A stretch of 64,000 nucleotides of DNA, from the NCBI GenBank assembly GCA_037577475.1, contig CM075188.1:18953001-19017000 (forward strand). The letters run 5' to 3'. Source of the DNA: Chaunax sp. Z400 (Eukaryota; Chordata; Actinopteri; Lophiiformes; Chaunacidae). Below the pieces are notes generated by a model. That model was not told where the DNA came from and did not search any database. It saw only the letters and a program-made list of their open reading frames with translations. Made by a program: the position numbers and the translations under genes. How positions within the stretch are numbered: the first letter of the stretch is position 1; each line of letters begins with the position of its first letter. Below are positions 24,788-37,323 of the stretch, piece after piece.

Positions 24788-24915
24788 TCAGATAAGGTCT
24801 CGGGAGATGAGAGACATCTGCTGCGTGTACTTTGAAGATGCATCTCGTTGCTCAATTACGTGCAGGGCCAAGGTCTCGTTTGCATTCAGTAGCGTGGAGA
24901 GTGCATCTCTAACAG
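24788..24915. other. Small CpG-retaining exon-like island, orientation uncertain
   Basis: Both strands are open and have splice-like borders. On the plus strand, 24792-24915 follows a pyrimidine tract ending CCATTCCTCTCAG and ends at AACAG before GTGGTG. On the minus strand, a frame follows CTCTCCCACCACCTGTTAG and ends at a TGA at 24790-24788. It encodes about 40 residues including LLNANETLALHVIEQR, with a helical, charged composition. Six CpGs lie in about 125 bases within a CpG-poor neighbourhood. I do not recognise a product. It may be a short exon or a conserved non-coding element. Confidence 0.28.
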
Positions 24916-26378
24916 GTGGTGGGAGAGAACATGCGTGGCAGGCCGTTTGATAAATAAAATATATATGGTAATGCCACAGAGGAGAGGGAGATATGCTACT
25001 ATTGCTAAATTGGCTAACACTGCATTCACAGTGGACGCTGGAGATGCACAAACACGCATTCACTTACATCATGCACACACATGAAAACCTAACTACTGTG
25101 AAGTATGTAAATATGTGCATATGCTTATGCTTCAAGAGTGAGTCCATTTGAATACATATAACTGAATACATATTCAAACGTGTGTATTTGTGAAAAATTA
25201 TGCAAATTAATTGAAATGTTGATCCACTGGCAGGAAAAACACCAATACTGGTTTGACTGGTGCTGGCAGATGGACTATAGCATCTTCTCTGAGTGTATCC
25301 CATTACCTTTTATAAGCCCTAAGTCTTCTCTTGGACAGGAGTTGGACAGGCACTCTACCATCAAGCCAAATGAAGAATGTGCATTTAATGAGAAAAGAGA
25401 GGGTTGATGGTGGGGGGTAGATTACATCAACTTCTTCAAATCTGTTACACATGCAGGAATGCAGACACATACCGAGACACACATTTGCACACAAGAAAAT
25501 AAACAAGCACACGCAGCACAGTAAAACACTTAACTTCTTTAAAATGCACACACAAACACACACACAAGTGCACACAATCCACGAGGTGACCTGGAGTCAA
25601 AAGTCATTACACTGGAGGGCATCTCATCTTCAAAATGAGAGCCTTGTAATTCATCATGCATTGGATTTCTTGTCAGACATTATTATTGTCTTTTTTCATC
25701 ATGTCTCACGGACCTGAGCAGACTTTGATTGGTTTATCAAATTGGAAACGGTTTCACATTAGCAATCAATCAGAAATACAATACTGATCATGTCTTGGTA
25801 ACACTCGGGGAGATTTGTCGCAACACAATAATGAATAACAACCAAAATTGCTGTATAGTGCCAGAACGATGTCACAAATAATACATCGGAAGGGCTGACT
25901 TAAAGGCAAACACAGACAGATGACTTTCCTTTATAGGGTGAAACTCACTGCTAAAAGTTTATTTGTATTTGACTGTAATATTAGGCCTACAGCAAACTAT
26001 ACCCAGGCACCCAATATACATTCATATATCATATTTAACATCCAGTCACTATAATGCTTCTTTAAATATTTCTTAAGGCTTTAACCTAGCTGTTGAATTA
26101 TTTGGTCCAGGATTTCAGGGTGAGTTTGGCTCTTTGAGTTGTCAAGCACAGCCCTAATGAGAAGGGCACGGTGTGGTTGAGACGAGGTTAATAAATGACA
26201 AACAAACATTAGAGGAGAGCCTCTGTTCTTGCATGATACCTGGCTGCTATGGGGAATCAGGCCCAGATGTGTTTTGGGTAACTCCCGGTGGAAGTGGGGA
26301 CTTTGGGGGTCATGCTGGGGTGGCTTTGTGCGTTCCTCATGGCACACAGCTGGGCTCGCCATCTACAAAACTCACCTT

Positions 26379-26392
26379 TGACCTTGTGACCC
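26379..26392 (-). promoter_or_regulatory. Perfect DR2-type nuclear-receptor direct repeat
   Basis: On the minus strand the sequence is GGGTCA-CA-AGGTCA: two perfect RGGTCA half-sites spaced by two bases. DR2 elements are established binding sites for retinoic acid receptor/RXR heterodimers. Binding here is inferred from the motif alone. There is no recognised gene next to it. Confidence 0.3.
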
Positions 26393-26722
26393 CCCCGGTG
26401 CACGTTTGCTAGGAATGTTTGCTCCACTTTTCATTTCCTGTCGCTTCAGTTTTCACTTACAGCTTCACGAGTGTCCTAATGCCTCCCTGCTCTTGCCTTA
26501 AAAGGATTTTCTCAGCTATCAAGGAAGATTCTGCGGCTTAAATATGAATTATGGATGGATTTGAGACTAACAGCAAATCAATAAGGTCTGCTCAGGAATG
26601 CATTACACTTGTGCAAATCATGATTCAATAGGCAACAAGAGCACCCTAACCCCCTATATTCACGTGTTAGAACATAGTTACCCACTCAGACCTTTTTTGC
26701 TTTTTAAATGAAAGGTCATGTA

Positions 26723-26740
26723 TGGTTCAATATTGAACCA
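26723..26740. repeat. Perfect 18-bp palindrome
   Basis: TGGTTCAATATTGAACCA is its own reverse complement with no spacer. Function unknown. It may be a chance palindrome or a dimeric binding site. Confidence 0.6.
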
Positions 26741-29700
26741 CTGTGGATACAACACAATTGCATTTCAAGGATTCACAATGGAGCAATCCCAGACATGATC
26801 TTGTAAACATTTAGTCTTGGTACCATAGAACAAGTGTTACTGTTCATAGCTTGACCAAATGACAGCACCTTTTATCCCATGGATAACACACATTTGAAAT
26901 TCAATGAATTCTGCACAACAGCAAAAGGTAGATTTAATGATCTTCGAAGACAAAGAGTTGGTTTAATTGTGTTTACATTCAAAACTCTCATACTTTTTAA
27001 CTTTTTAATAATCATAAAAAGAAAGAATAGCAAAGACATCTGTGAGAGGCATCTGGTCTCCAACCTGACAACTTCCCCGATGTGACAACTCTCATGTCTG
27101 TCATCATGAAGCACTGTAATTGAAGCAGAGAGTTTTGCAGAGTTCAGATTGACTCTCTGTTCATTGACTTTAGTCATTTTAGTTAACAGAATAGAAACAC
27201 CTCAAATTAAAAAAAAGAGGAGATTTTGGGAAATATTTTGTGAGGTCTCCTTGCCTCACCATATTTATTCTCCACATGCTTGTAAGTGACTCTGGCTCTG
27301 AAACCTGACTTGAATCCAAGGTCTGAGTTTGTGTACGCTGTGCTTTTATAAATCCCAACACTGAGTTAAATCTATACTTGAACCGGCAGTGAAATGAAAC
27401 ACATGGTTATATGTCACAAAGGCTGAATGTAGCAAGCCGTCTTAAAGCTTTGAAATAAAAATAACTTTTTCCTCCTCATTACAACTCCCCTCTTTTAGGG
27501 GAATGAAAAGATGGGGATTTAGACTGTCACCGATGATGGATGGAACCTGAGATGTAGATGAGGTGAGATGTGACGTTGCTCAGTCACTTTTCTTTTTTGT
27601 CTCTTGAGGCCAAATGAAGATGAAAGAGAGAGGCGTTTAAGTCTTTGCCTCTGTGTTTCCTCCTCTCTTAGGCTGGGCTCCGCTGTCTCTCAGATGCAGG
27701 GGACAAATCCATTAGCTCCGCTGTATCTCAGCTACTGCAGGCGTCACCTTAGTTGGTGTCACTCTAGAAGCATGTGAGGGAGACGGTGACGGATAAACAG
27801 AGAGACATAGAGACCAAAAAGGTGGAAGGGGCCAAGGAAAATAATGATCATGCACAATGTTGCAAAAGTTGAGCTGAAATTAGAATTCACAAAGTCCATG
27901 AATAAAGTGGTGTTGAATTGAACAAATGCATTACCATAGCAAGCACTTGACAAAGGAAAAACCAGAGGTTGATTAAAATTAAAGGCTGATATATGCCACT
28001 TTAGACTAAAACCTGTAGGAAATCTGTCCAGTCCATACCATAAAATTGCAAATCTGTGATGCTCCTTTATTCTTGTTGAGATGGACGTCTCTGTCATGCC
28101 ATTCAAGCCACAAAAGAAGTTGAAAGTCCACACTGAATCCACGGCTAATGACGTTAGGTGTGGCTAATCAACTACACTGGAATATGATTGCTTTTCTTTT
28201 AATAAATAATATTTTTGCACATAATTTAAAGGATACTTCTTCCAGAGCATGTCTTTTTTAGTGCAGTCTCATTTCAGGCTTTGAAGACAAATTGTGAGCT
28301 AAACAAGAGGACACTTATGAATTGTTGTTAGAAACCTGGATGAATATGCATTGTTTTCAGCTACACTGCTGTATACATATTGGACAAACACAATGCTGGA
28401 CTAATCAACTAAAGCAAGAAGGACTGTTTGTTTAGCACAGCAAAATGGTTTGAAAAGTCATTTCAAATTCTGGTTCATGTTATAAGCGAAGCTGGGTTAA
28501 TTCTCCCACATGAATTGGTTGAATATTATATCAAATGTTGGTTCATATTATATGGAATTTTGTTTTTTTTTACTTCAAAAATATGCTATTTTTTCATGTT
28601 TCATTATAGTAAAGTCAAATAAAACCACATTATTTCAATAGACTGTACAAATTACATTTAAATTACATGGTAGTTCTATTACAAAATACATAAAAGATTT
28701 GTTTATGCAAATCATAATCACATGCAATAAACAACACACTTTCAACCCTCTGAGACCCATATTACATTTTTATACATTCCAGAACTAGCACAACCACAGC
28801 TAATAGTGTCACTCAATAAGAACCTAAAGGGAGCATTCGCTCATATAATGAACTAAAAGAAAAATCAGTAAAACAGTTTGTATGTTTATTTATCATATTC
28901 ACAACAGCATTGAAAAGAATGTATGAAAAAAACCCTGATAACTATAACTATAAAATTGCACACATTTCTTTGACTTGTGATGCCCACACACCCGCGGGCC
29001 AGCAATAGGTGATCCCTGGTGTAGATCATGAGGTAAACACATAACTTGATGCTACAAATGTAGATATTCTTCACTTTTTTCATTTTTAATCTTATTAATA
29101 AGAAAAACATAACATAGGTCTAGCCCATCTTCCACCCTGTGTTAGCTTGCTAATTAGCGTGTGATGTGGTATTTTAATATAAATAATTTAAAGTCAATTT
29201 GTTTTGTTATTTTTTGCTAGTTTGCTAATTAATGTTACATTATGTTAGTATACTTTATTCTATGCCTTGAGTAAATAATATTGGGGATGAATATCACTGT
29301 TGTTCGGATTGAACCCTAAACAGAACCCCATACTCACAGGTAGAGTAAAAAGTGCCAAAGATGTGCTGCAGCCTACCTACAAGAGACCATAGACATTTAA
29401 GCACAAAATAAAATTCACACTAGTCAGTAATTTGACATTTACAGATGATTGTGACTAATTCCCCGGTGCAACATTATGCTATTACAGAGTTAATGAAGGC
29501 TGTACTTTTCTTGTAAATCCACAGCTTACTGAAAGAGACCATAACAATGCTCTCCACTATGGAGGGGAAATTTACCCAGTCAGCATTTAACTTGTTTTCG
29601 TATAGTATGACATCACTGTGAACTGCCCTATGCGTGTAGAACCACAAGATTTTCATCAAATATTAAATAAACCTAACCTTTAGTCCTTGTGCCACCCTAG

Positions 29701-30816
29701 AAGACACTGAAACAGGTCACTTTAGTTTGTTGTGGCAGTCCGTTACTATTATTAATGGTTGAGATCTGTCATGAAAGGGAAAACACAGGAAATATTGCTG
29801 ACATCAGCAGGAAATTCTCACAATTGGAGTTCATCTTCTCCCCTCACTTGACATCCCTGACAGAATAAGGAAGTCAGTGATAGCAAATTGTTGAAAGGTT
29901 TGAGAGGAATGCATGACTGTGCTGCAGGAGGGACAGGATTATGATTGTAGTCAGGGGGTCGGACTTATTAGTATATGTTTATTAACTTTAATCTGATAAA
30001 TTACTAATAAATATTTTTAATAGTTACTTAAGTATTCAATTCTAGAAAAAATCTAGTGACACACTCCTTGGTTCTCCGAGGATTAGGGTTAAAGGTTAGG
30101 GTTACACAACTATTCATGAATCAGTAATTACAGTAGTTAATAAAGATTTTTCAGGCTTTTGATGATTGCCTGAAATCGCACAACACACAGGCCTGACGCA
30201 GTAAACGCGATCCTGCTGGTTTCTGAAGTAGACTGTAACATTGACTCCGGTCTGAGGTCAGGGCTTGGATGGTGAGATCCCTCTACACTGTAAGTAGGAC
30301 AGGAAACAGCATTTTGTAAACCTATGTTTCTTTTTATTTGCTGTAAGTTCCATGACAGTGACAATATTTGAACTGCTTAATAGGTCTGCAGTTGGCAGTT
30401 GTAATACTTTATTTGTTCAAGAAAGTGCTGCTATTAATCAAGGACATGCCAGCTCAATTATTGTCTCGTCATTTAAAATGAAAATGAGCAATTGTTTGAG
30501 ACACCTTCAATTACAACTTTGTAAACCAAATGGAGTTTCTAAAAAAACATCTCCTGAGGGGAATCTTATGGGAATGTACAGGGAAATAATTAGGAAAAGA
30601 AAATAATTCTTGATCAACATTTAATTTGTCATATGTTTCCCTCTGGCCCCCTGGATGGTCCAGAAGAAGACGTTTTTTATTTTTTATTTCACGGTTTTCC
30701 ATTGCTCGTGTATTATGCGAGGTATACTCAGGAAAAAGCAAGTTTTCTTAGGGACATGAAACAATATACAAACAAGAATAACTTTGTCTGATGGTCTTCG
30801 GGATCCTTTGATCTAA

Positions 30817-30829
30817 GGGTCAGAGGTCA
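30817..30829 (+). promoter_or_regulatory. Perfect DR1-type nuclear-receptor direct repeat
   Basis: GGGTCA-G-AGGTCA has two perfect half-sites spaced by one base, the DR1 configuration bound by HNF4, COUP-TF and PPAR/RXR family receptors. This is a motif match only. No gene is recognised nearby. Confidence 0.3.
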
Positions 30830-32170
30830 GACTTGGGTTGTGGACACAAGTGTCTTTTTTATGCAGTTAGTTTCAAGACTTATGTTTTTATTTCTCTCTC
30901 TCTCTGAAATCTAATCAGGCTGACCTGAAAGAGGCCTCTCAGTTTAGTATTAATAAATCTACTGCTTAAATGATTGAAGCAGAAGAAAGTTATATGTTGT
31001 CAACTTAAACTGCCGGTAATGGAAAGTTCAAGGCATCCCATGGTGGTGGGAATAATTATTCTTTTCTGCAGTTTATTTTAATTCATTGTACATACATGGC
31101 ATTGGCAGACAAGTCTGCTAGAGTAGAGTGAGTTCCTTTTCTGTCGTCAGTTTAATAGAAGCAGTCAGATGGAGTTACCAGAGTCACCAAAAAAAAGGAA
31201 GAAATTAAATTACATCTACCATTAAATCATTCTTGTTCTTACTGAGCACTTAAACAGACTGAAAGTGTAACATGAAAATAATGGTTTGATTTCCAAAAGG
31301 TCTTTTTTTTTGTCAATAAAAATTCTTACATCTTTAAACATGGAAACAACTTTAAGAAATGTATATAGCGGTTAGTATTTTATTTCTCATAATCATTTTT
31401 GGGACCTCTCCCAAACTTTCTCATTGTTAGTGAGGAAAAACATTCAAGAGGTCATTAAATGTAGAGACATTGTCCGCAAAAACAATGAAATTATTTTCTG
31501 CAAATTAATGATTTAATTCTCCCACATTCTCACTGTCTGATTCATACACTGTTTCCACTGTGTTTCCTTAGACAGAAAATCTCATGTTTCATTCAGAGGT
31601 ACTGTATCTGCCAACATTGTCCTCTGCATTACCCTCACTCATCTAGCCACAATCTTGTACTTGCATTGTTGGATGTACTGTAGCTGTACAAATATGCATG
31701 CTCTCTATCCTGTCACAGATAAGACTTTTTAGTTTCAGCTTTGCAAAATTGCGTGTTATCTCTGTTGCCATAACTCTGGTGTCCGGTGTTTTCTTTTAAG
31801 GGAGCAGGTCTAATACTGTGTGTTGAGGTAATCACAGTACAACCATTGCTGTGATTGATACTTCCCGCAAAGCCTTCTGGGATGCCATGTTTTTACAGGA
31901 GGAAAAGGGTGAACAGTTTTGTTACTCCAAATGAAAAACAAATGGAGCTGGATGGAAAATTGTAGAGCCATGGAAAGGGATCACTACTTTTTGTGGTTTC
32001 ATGTCAACCACAAGGTCGCATACCAGAAATCAGGATCTCCCACAGTGGAATGGGTGTTTCGTTTGGGCTGCAGTGCATTTTAGCAATGCCGGTGTTGCCA
32101 TACCAAAGGAAATTCGCCTGTAAAAAAAAATGCTTCAGTGGCACACACTTGCAAATGCTGCCAGTCACAG

Positions 32171-32220
32171 AGCCAAACTACCTTTTCCAATATTTAGCCA
32201 AACTACCTTTTCCAATATTT
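32171..32220. repeat. Perfect 25-bp tandem duplication
   Basis: The unit starting AGCCAAACTACC and ending CCAATATTT occurs twice head to tail (32171-32195 and 32196-32220) with no mismatch. The identity suggests a recent local duplication or replication slippage. It could also be an assembly artefact. Confidence 0.9.
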
Positions 32221-32460
32221 ATTTTTTTCCAACTTCAGAGAAAATTGAAAAAAATAAATTAAATAAAATATGATGCAAAAAGAAGGGTATGACAAATCCA
32301 AAATTCATGACATTAAACAATGCCTTATAGCATAATGTGACTTTGGTTGAAACTTAACCACAACAGCATGCCTTACTGTGGCATTTTTCATTGTACCCCA
32401 GAGACATTAGACCAATTACCTCGTTAAGCCATGTGTCTCCTTAACTGATTGGTCTGAAGA

Positions 32461-32522
32461 GAGACAGACAGGGAGAAAGAGAGAGAGAGAGAGAGGGAGA
32501 GAGAGGGAGAGGATAAGAGAGA
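32461..32522. repeat. GA-rich simple repeat
   Basis: An almost pure purine tract of GAGA units with occasional GG interruptions. Confidence 0.85.
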
Positions 32523-33129
32523 ATCAGAAGGAAACAGGAGCAGATGGCAAGAGAGAGGGAAAGAGAATGTTGTGTTGTATATTGAGTAATCTATGGGCTC
32601 TTTTTCTAAGTATCCAAAACAGTGTTCAATAGCTACCAGATGGCTGAGGGAAAATATAGTGAAGGAACATGATTACCTCTAAGCATTTTCTCTTAATTAT
32701 AAGCTGTTATATCTTTAATACCACAAAGCCAGGATTCCTTTACAACATATTCTAAAGTGGGAGTATAAGAGCAGTAAAGAGTGCCATCAGGTATTTCATA
32801 AGAGCAAAGTGAGTCATTGAAAGGAATAACAGAACATGACACACACAAGCTTGTGGTCTTTTGAGCGTCTGAGCAATAATGTGCTTTGAATAATAATGTC
32901 TCCATCAATGTGTTAACACCATTGTTATGCAGCTAAATGTGCTAATATTTTAATACATTGCATAATTTGGGTTCTGAAGTGCCCCATTGGGTGAGGTAAA
33001 ATGTCCTCAACCTCCATCATAGTTTCTTTGTCTTCTTAATATTCAGAGTAATGAAGGTGAGTGTTTTAATTATAGTGATTTTTTTTTAAAGCATTAAAGC
33101 TTTGACAGTATTAAGAGGTACTTTCCACT

Positions 33130-33930
33130 TCCTTGCAGCGAAGGCCTTTATACCCGGGCAGCTGGGGTCACGGACTGTGTGAGGCAATGACAGGACTCAG
33201 AAGGATGAGGTTATAAGTCAGAAATGGCTAGAGGATTCTTCGGGTGTCCCATATATCATCAGGGGTCTTGTAAGCCCAGCAGTTTGTTGATAGATTGACA
33301 CTCTAGCGGAGAAATCGCTATAGAGATCGTGCCAAGTCGTTGACGGAGACCTGCCACAATGACACCTCCCAAAACGGCAATAAAGGAAAGCATGTAAGAA
33401 ATATTTTCTTGCAATCTCTGGTGTGCTTCGTGTTAAGTAAATCGAGGTTATACACAAGATGCAAAAATCTCACTCTGATTTGATCAGACATGTGGACCGG
33501 CTAAACTGTGGTAAACTACCCAGAGTGCTCGCCTGTACGTCTCCTCACAGCAACTGGTATGTGGCGCTCCAATTGCTCCTATTTGCCGGACTGGCTGTGT
33601 CAAGACATTTGCCCTCTACCTTGTGTTGCAAGTCAATTACCCCAATTAATCTGGAGACTGTAATAGAGATGGAGATTGTTATGCTTGAGTCAAAATAAAC
33701 ACTCCTTCCCTTTAGCATTTGCACACGTTCCTGTTAATGAGTACAGGCTGCTGCATTTTTGGCCATTTCAGCATGATAAATGTACATGTTTAGTAGATGC
33801 AAATCATGCCATGCATTATGTGTTGGCAAGATGTGGACAACTCTTGTTTAGACTCGGAGTCTCGAGCTCTCCTCTGGTATTATCAACTGCACATAAAGTG
33901 AACGGGTAAAGGCAGACATTCAGAATTACT
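33130..33930. other. CpG-retaining, enhancer-like block without a gene
   Basis: CpG dinucleotides are clearly more frequent here (for example CCCGGG, GCGGAG, AATCGC, GTCGTTGACGG, CTCGAG) than in adjacent DNA. From about 33640 to 33850 there are closely packed developmental-factor-like strings: TTAATGAG, ATGCAAAT (a POU octamer at 33797-33804), CATTATG and CCAATTAATC. Three frames of 77-79 codons cover parts of both strands with no recognisable domain. Conserved enhancer is my inference; conservation is untested. Confidence 0.25.
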
Positions 33931-34680
33931 TCGTTGCAGATGGAGAGGATCACATCTTCAAAGAGACAGAAATACAGTTTGGTTTGATGCAGACCACTTT
34001 TACGAGAACAGCGTGTTTCAAATCATCTCATCGGAGTAGGAAGAGCAAAGGAATCTAGCGCTGTGAAAATGGACATAAGAAGTGGATGGTAAATATCAAA
34101 CATGCTGTTGAGGAACATTTCATGGGTCTCGCTCCTCAGGTGTTGTAGTGGTCCTACCTGTTCCACTGTCCCGATGAATCCCACGATGCCGTTTAGCTAT
34201 TTGTGTCAGCCATCGTAACACGACCAGCTGATGATTGATTAACTGCGGCATTCTTTCAACTTCTCATGTGAAACTCCTTACCATTTTTGAGAACAATACG
34301 TGCTTCAGCAAAAATCTGCAGATGATAATGAACCAACATTCGCTGATAGGCTGACATCTTGAGTGCAGACCATGTGGCAACGATGACCAGGGAGGAGACT
34401 CCGATGGATCAAAGCTTCCAGTGACCAGGACTGTACATCCTGAGCTTCCAGACATCACAGTTATTTTTCATATGTGTTATGAGCTCTGCATGTGAATAAC
34501 TACAAAGGCGGAGTTGATATGTGACATTCATAAAATATTTGTAGTGCTGCCTTTTTAGAGGAGTTGCTCTTGCATTATTGAACTGAGAGGAGAACATTTG
34601 TCAGCAAGTTGAAACTTGATATTCTGGTCTCTTTCTTTTTAAAAACCTCATTTCAAGTGCAATGATCAAAAACAACCATG
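33931..34680. other. Non-genic sequence with modest CpG content
   Basis: No gene or known repeat is recognised. CpGs remain fairly frequent to about 34450 (TTACGAGAAC, CTAGCGCTG, CCCACGATGCCG, ATCGTAACACGACC), extending the unusual composition of the preceding block. Confidence 0.45.
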
Positions 34681-34711
34681 AATAAATAAATAAATAAATA
34701 AATAAATAAAT
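34681..34711. repeat. (AATA)n microsatellite
   Basis: About 7-8 uninterrupted AATA units, ending at TGTTCC. Confidence 0.9.
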
Positions 34712-37292
34712 GTTCCTTTGCTGATTAATCTTAATGCAGCAGCTACGGCACAATGTCACTGTACATAATTGTGTTTTAACATCATTCTAATTTGCTCACA
34801 CCCTCCCGACTTATCTGAAAAATGTAAAAGATCTCGGATAAAGACATCTATGGAATAAAACTCATTTCATGACCTTTGGCCTTGCTCTCTGAACTGAAAT
34901 ATCTTGACTTCTGAGAAAAGTGCCACTAGTTTCCTCAGCTGTTCCTGGGTTTCTGGCCATCCGATAAGCTGATCCGGCAGGGTCATTGCTCACTCCCCTA
35001 CCTCTCTGACCTTTGTCCTCTCAGTGTAATTGCGGCAGAGTTTGATGGACTAGTGTCTCTGAAGCAGATGATGTCTCAATGCAGCTTGTGATAACAACTC
35101 GAAGGCCTCCACACACCCTTTTCAAAGACATGTTCATGTTCGTGGTAAAGGAAGTAGCCATCTGCTAAGGAAATGTATGTTCTGTTACCCCCACAAAACT
35201 GGTTTTCCTTTCCACTTGTGGGGCAATTTCAAGTTTTCCCTCATGCACATTTTAGCAGCTCTTATGGCACATAGTTACGGTATAGGCTATAACCTGTTAT
35301 ATACAGAAATCTTCTTAATACAGACGTCAAAATCCTTGCCCATCTTGTTGTGATAAAAAACACAAGAATCTCTGCTGCAATGTTTTGAGCATGTTTTCGT
35401 TTTCCATCTATTGAAGTTCTGCTTAGGATCTCTCCCAGCCTTTTGTACCAAATGTATTTTCATCAAAAACATAACATGATGTCCATGATTACATTTAAGT
35501 GACAAGATTGAGGTTATTAGCAAAGCAGATAATGGGACAAAATACAGGCGTATGAATTGGATCACATGCATTCTGATACAAACCATATGTTAGCAGTGTA
35601 GCAAAAGGCCAAAAAAGAAGAGAAACATGAATAAGGAGATTAAATTGATCCCGCACTGAAACTAGAACAATTCTTTCTTCCTAATCTCTGGTCCCAGACA
35701 TCCAAGGCCTCATCAATGGAACTTTGAACAGGTATCATAAAGAGAGCAGAGACTCAGGTTTGTTTGGCAGAACAGAGACAGACAGGTTGATGAATGCGCA
35801 GGTGCTGAGTCATGATCATGCAGACAGAGGAGTTTACCCTGTCTGGCTCCCGTGCTGCCCCTCAGCTGCGGTGGTGACGGACAGGAGGGCAGATGATAGA
35901 TGAAGATGTACGATTGCAGATAGACCATCAGATTAGTGGTTTGTTGTATGTGATGTTATGGTGTAATCAATCCCATGCATACCCCCTCTGTCCCCCACTG
36001 CTATCTCTGAATGTCCAGCCCATTTGCTGTCCAGGCACATACTTAACTAAAGGACTGTGCAATCATAGAACAATGCCATTACATACAACGTTGATTTCTT
36101 TTTCCTCAATGTAGTAATAGAAAACAGCTTAAAATTTTTTGCTGGTTCCTCACACATTTTCTCTTTTTTTTTCATTTCCATAAATTGGACTTGATACATT
36201 TAAGGGCTTCACATAGCACAAGGGTGCTCTCAAGTCTTGCCAGTTATGTTATTTCCCTTTTGAAGATGATGTATTTGCTATTGGTACAGTTATCATGTGC
36301 AGGACACCACAGCATTTGGATTTTAAAACTAAAATGTGTGAGACACATGTTGAGCCAATATTGGAGCCAGAAGATTGGAAAAGTGCCCTAGCCACGCACA
36401 TGAATACATCCACAAGATTTAACATGGCTGGCACCACATAGAGTTAACGCCCAGATAAACACATAATTAATTAAAATCTAAGAGTGAAGTTTAAGTATAG
36501 TCCTATAAAATGTCATTTTGCAATTTTCCAGTGAGAGAACAAACAATAACACCAAACTGCCTCTGAGAAAGTTTTTAGGTTAAACTCATTTCGAGGTAAA
36601 TCTCTCAGTAGCTAATAGGTTTTTTGACTGTTTTTTTTTAAATCATACATAATTGATGCATACACATATTTATATTCATGTTGTTTTCGCTATTCGTGAT
36701 CATAAATTGAAACCTGCTGGGGTCTAAAGGGAATTGATGAAGGGCTCTGCACTGCATAAGAAAAAGCTCCAGTGATGTCCTCATCCAAAAAAAATCCACT
36801 CTGTCAGCATTTTTAATACACAAAGGCTGACAAAGTCATATTTTTTGCACAAGATAAGTCGCTGCCTTCCTAAAGACATTAGAATAGCACCAGAAAACAT
36901 GCTAGTGTGCTCCAATTAGCGTCTGTTTTCCAGACTTGGGGCTATACTTTTGACTCCGCTGTCAGAGTTGTAGTTGCAGAGTGCTACAGACCTACATCTG
37001 GCAGCCATGACAGGTAAAAGAAGAATAAAGCAGTATTAAACCATCAGCACTAATGGGAATAAATGGCTTTCCTGAGCCAGCTAACAGCAAACCACATCCT
37101 GCTAAGAGTACCCAAAAGTTCCCCGTCAATCATGTGCCCTGTACAGCCCTTTGAGTGAAGAAAAACAAAGTGAAACGTTTATGTTATGAAAATCTTTATT
37201 TCATTTGCAAAGTTTGCAGAAATGGAGAGAAGGAAAAAGAAGCACCTTCTATGCAAGTGTGTGCACTTGGCTGTGGGATGTGTGTGTGTCTA

Positions 37293-37323
<31 letters not shown>

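Larger units (their letters stand above)
24916..30816. other. Non-genic sequence with degenerate CA repeat and scattered motifs
   Basis: No gene is recognised. A degenerate CA-rich stretch lies at 25440-25575. Minus-strand frames at 26081-26362 and 27759-28142 (93 and 127 codons) have no recognised domain. A short telomere-like string with two TTAGGGTT units lies at 30083-30103. The region around 26400-26620 has balanced composition and could be conserved non-coding DNA, but this is untested. Confidence 0.45.
30830..33129. other. Non-genic AT-rich sequence
   Basis: No gene is recognised. It includes a short CT run near 30894-30905, a 25-bp tandem duplication at 32171-32220 and a GA-rich tract at 32461-32522. 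Confidence 0.5.

Noticed and set aside
26081..26412. Overlapping plus and minus frames of 79 and 93 codons
   Set aside because: The minus frame has a protein-like end but no splice sites or recognised domain, and the opposite strand is equally open.
27759..28142. 127-codon minus-strand frame with a hydrophobic end
   Set aside because: Phe-rich composition is typical of AT-rich noise; no recognised family.
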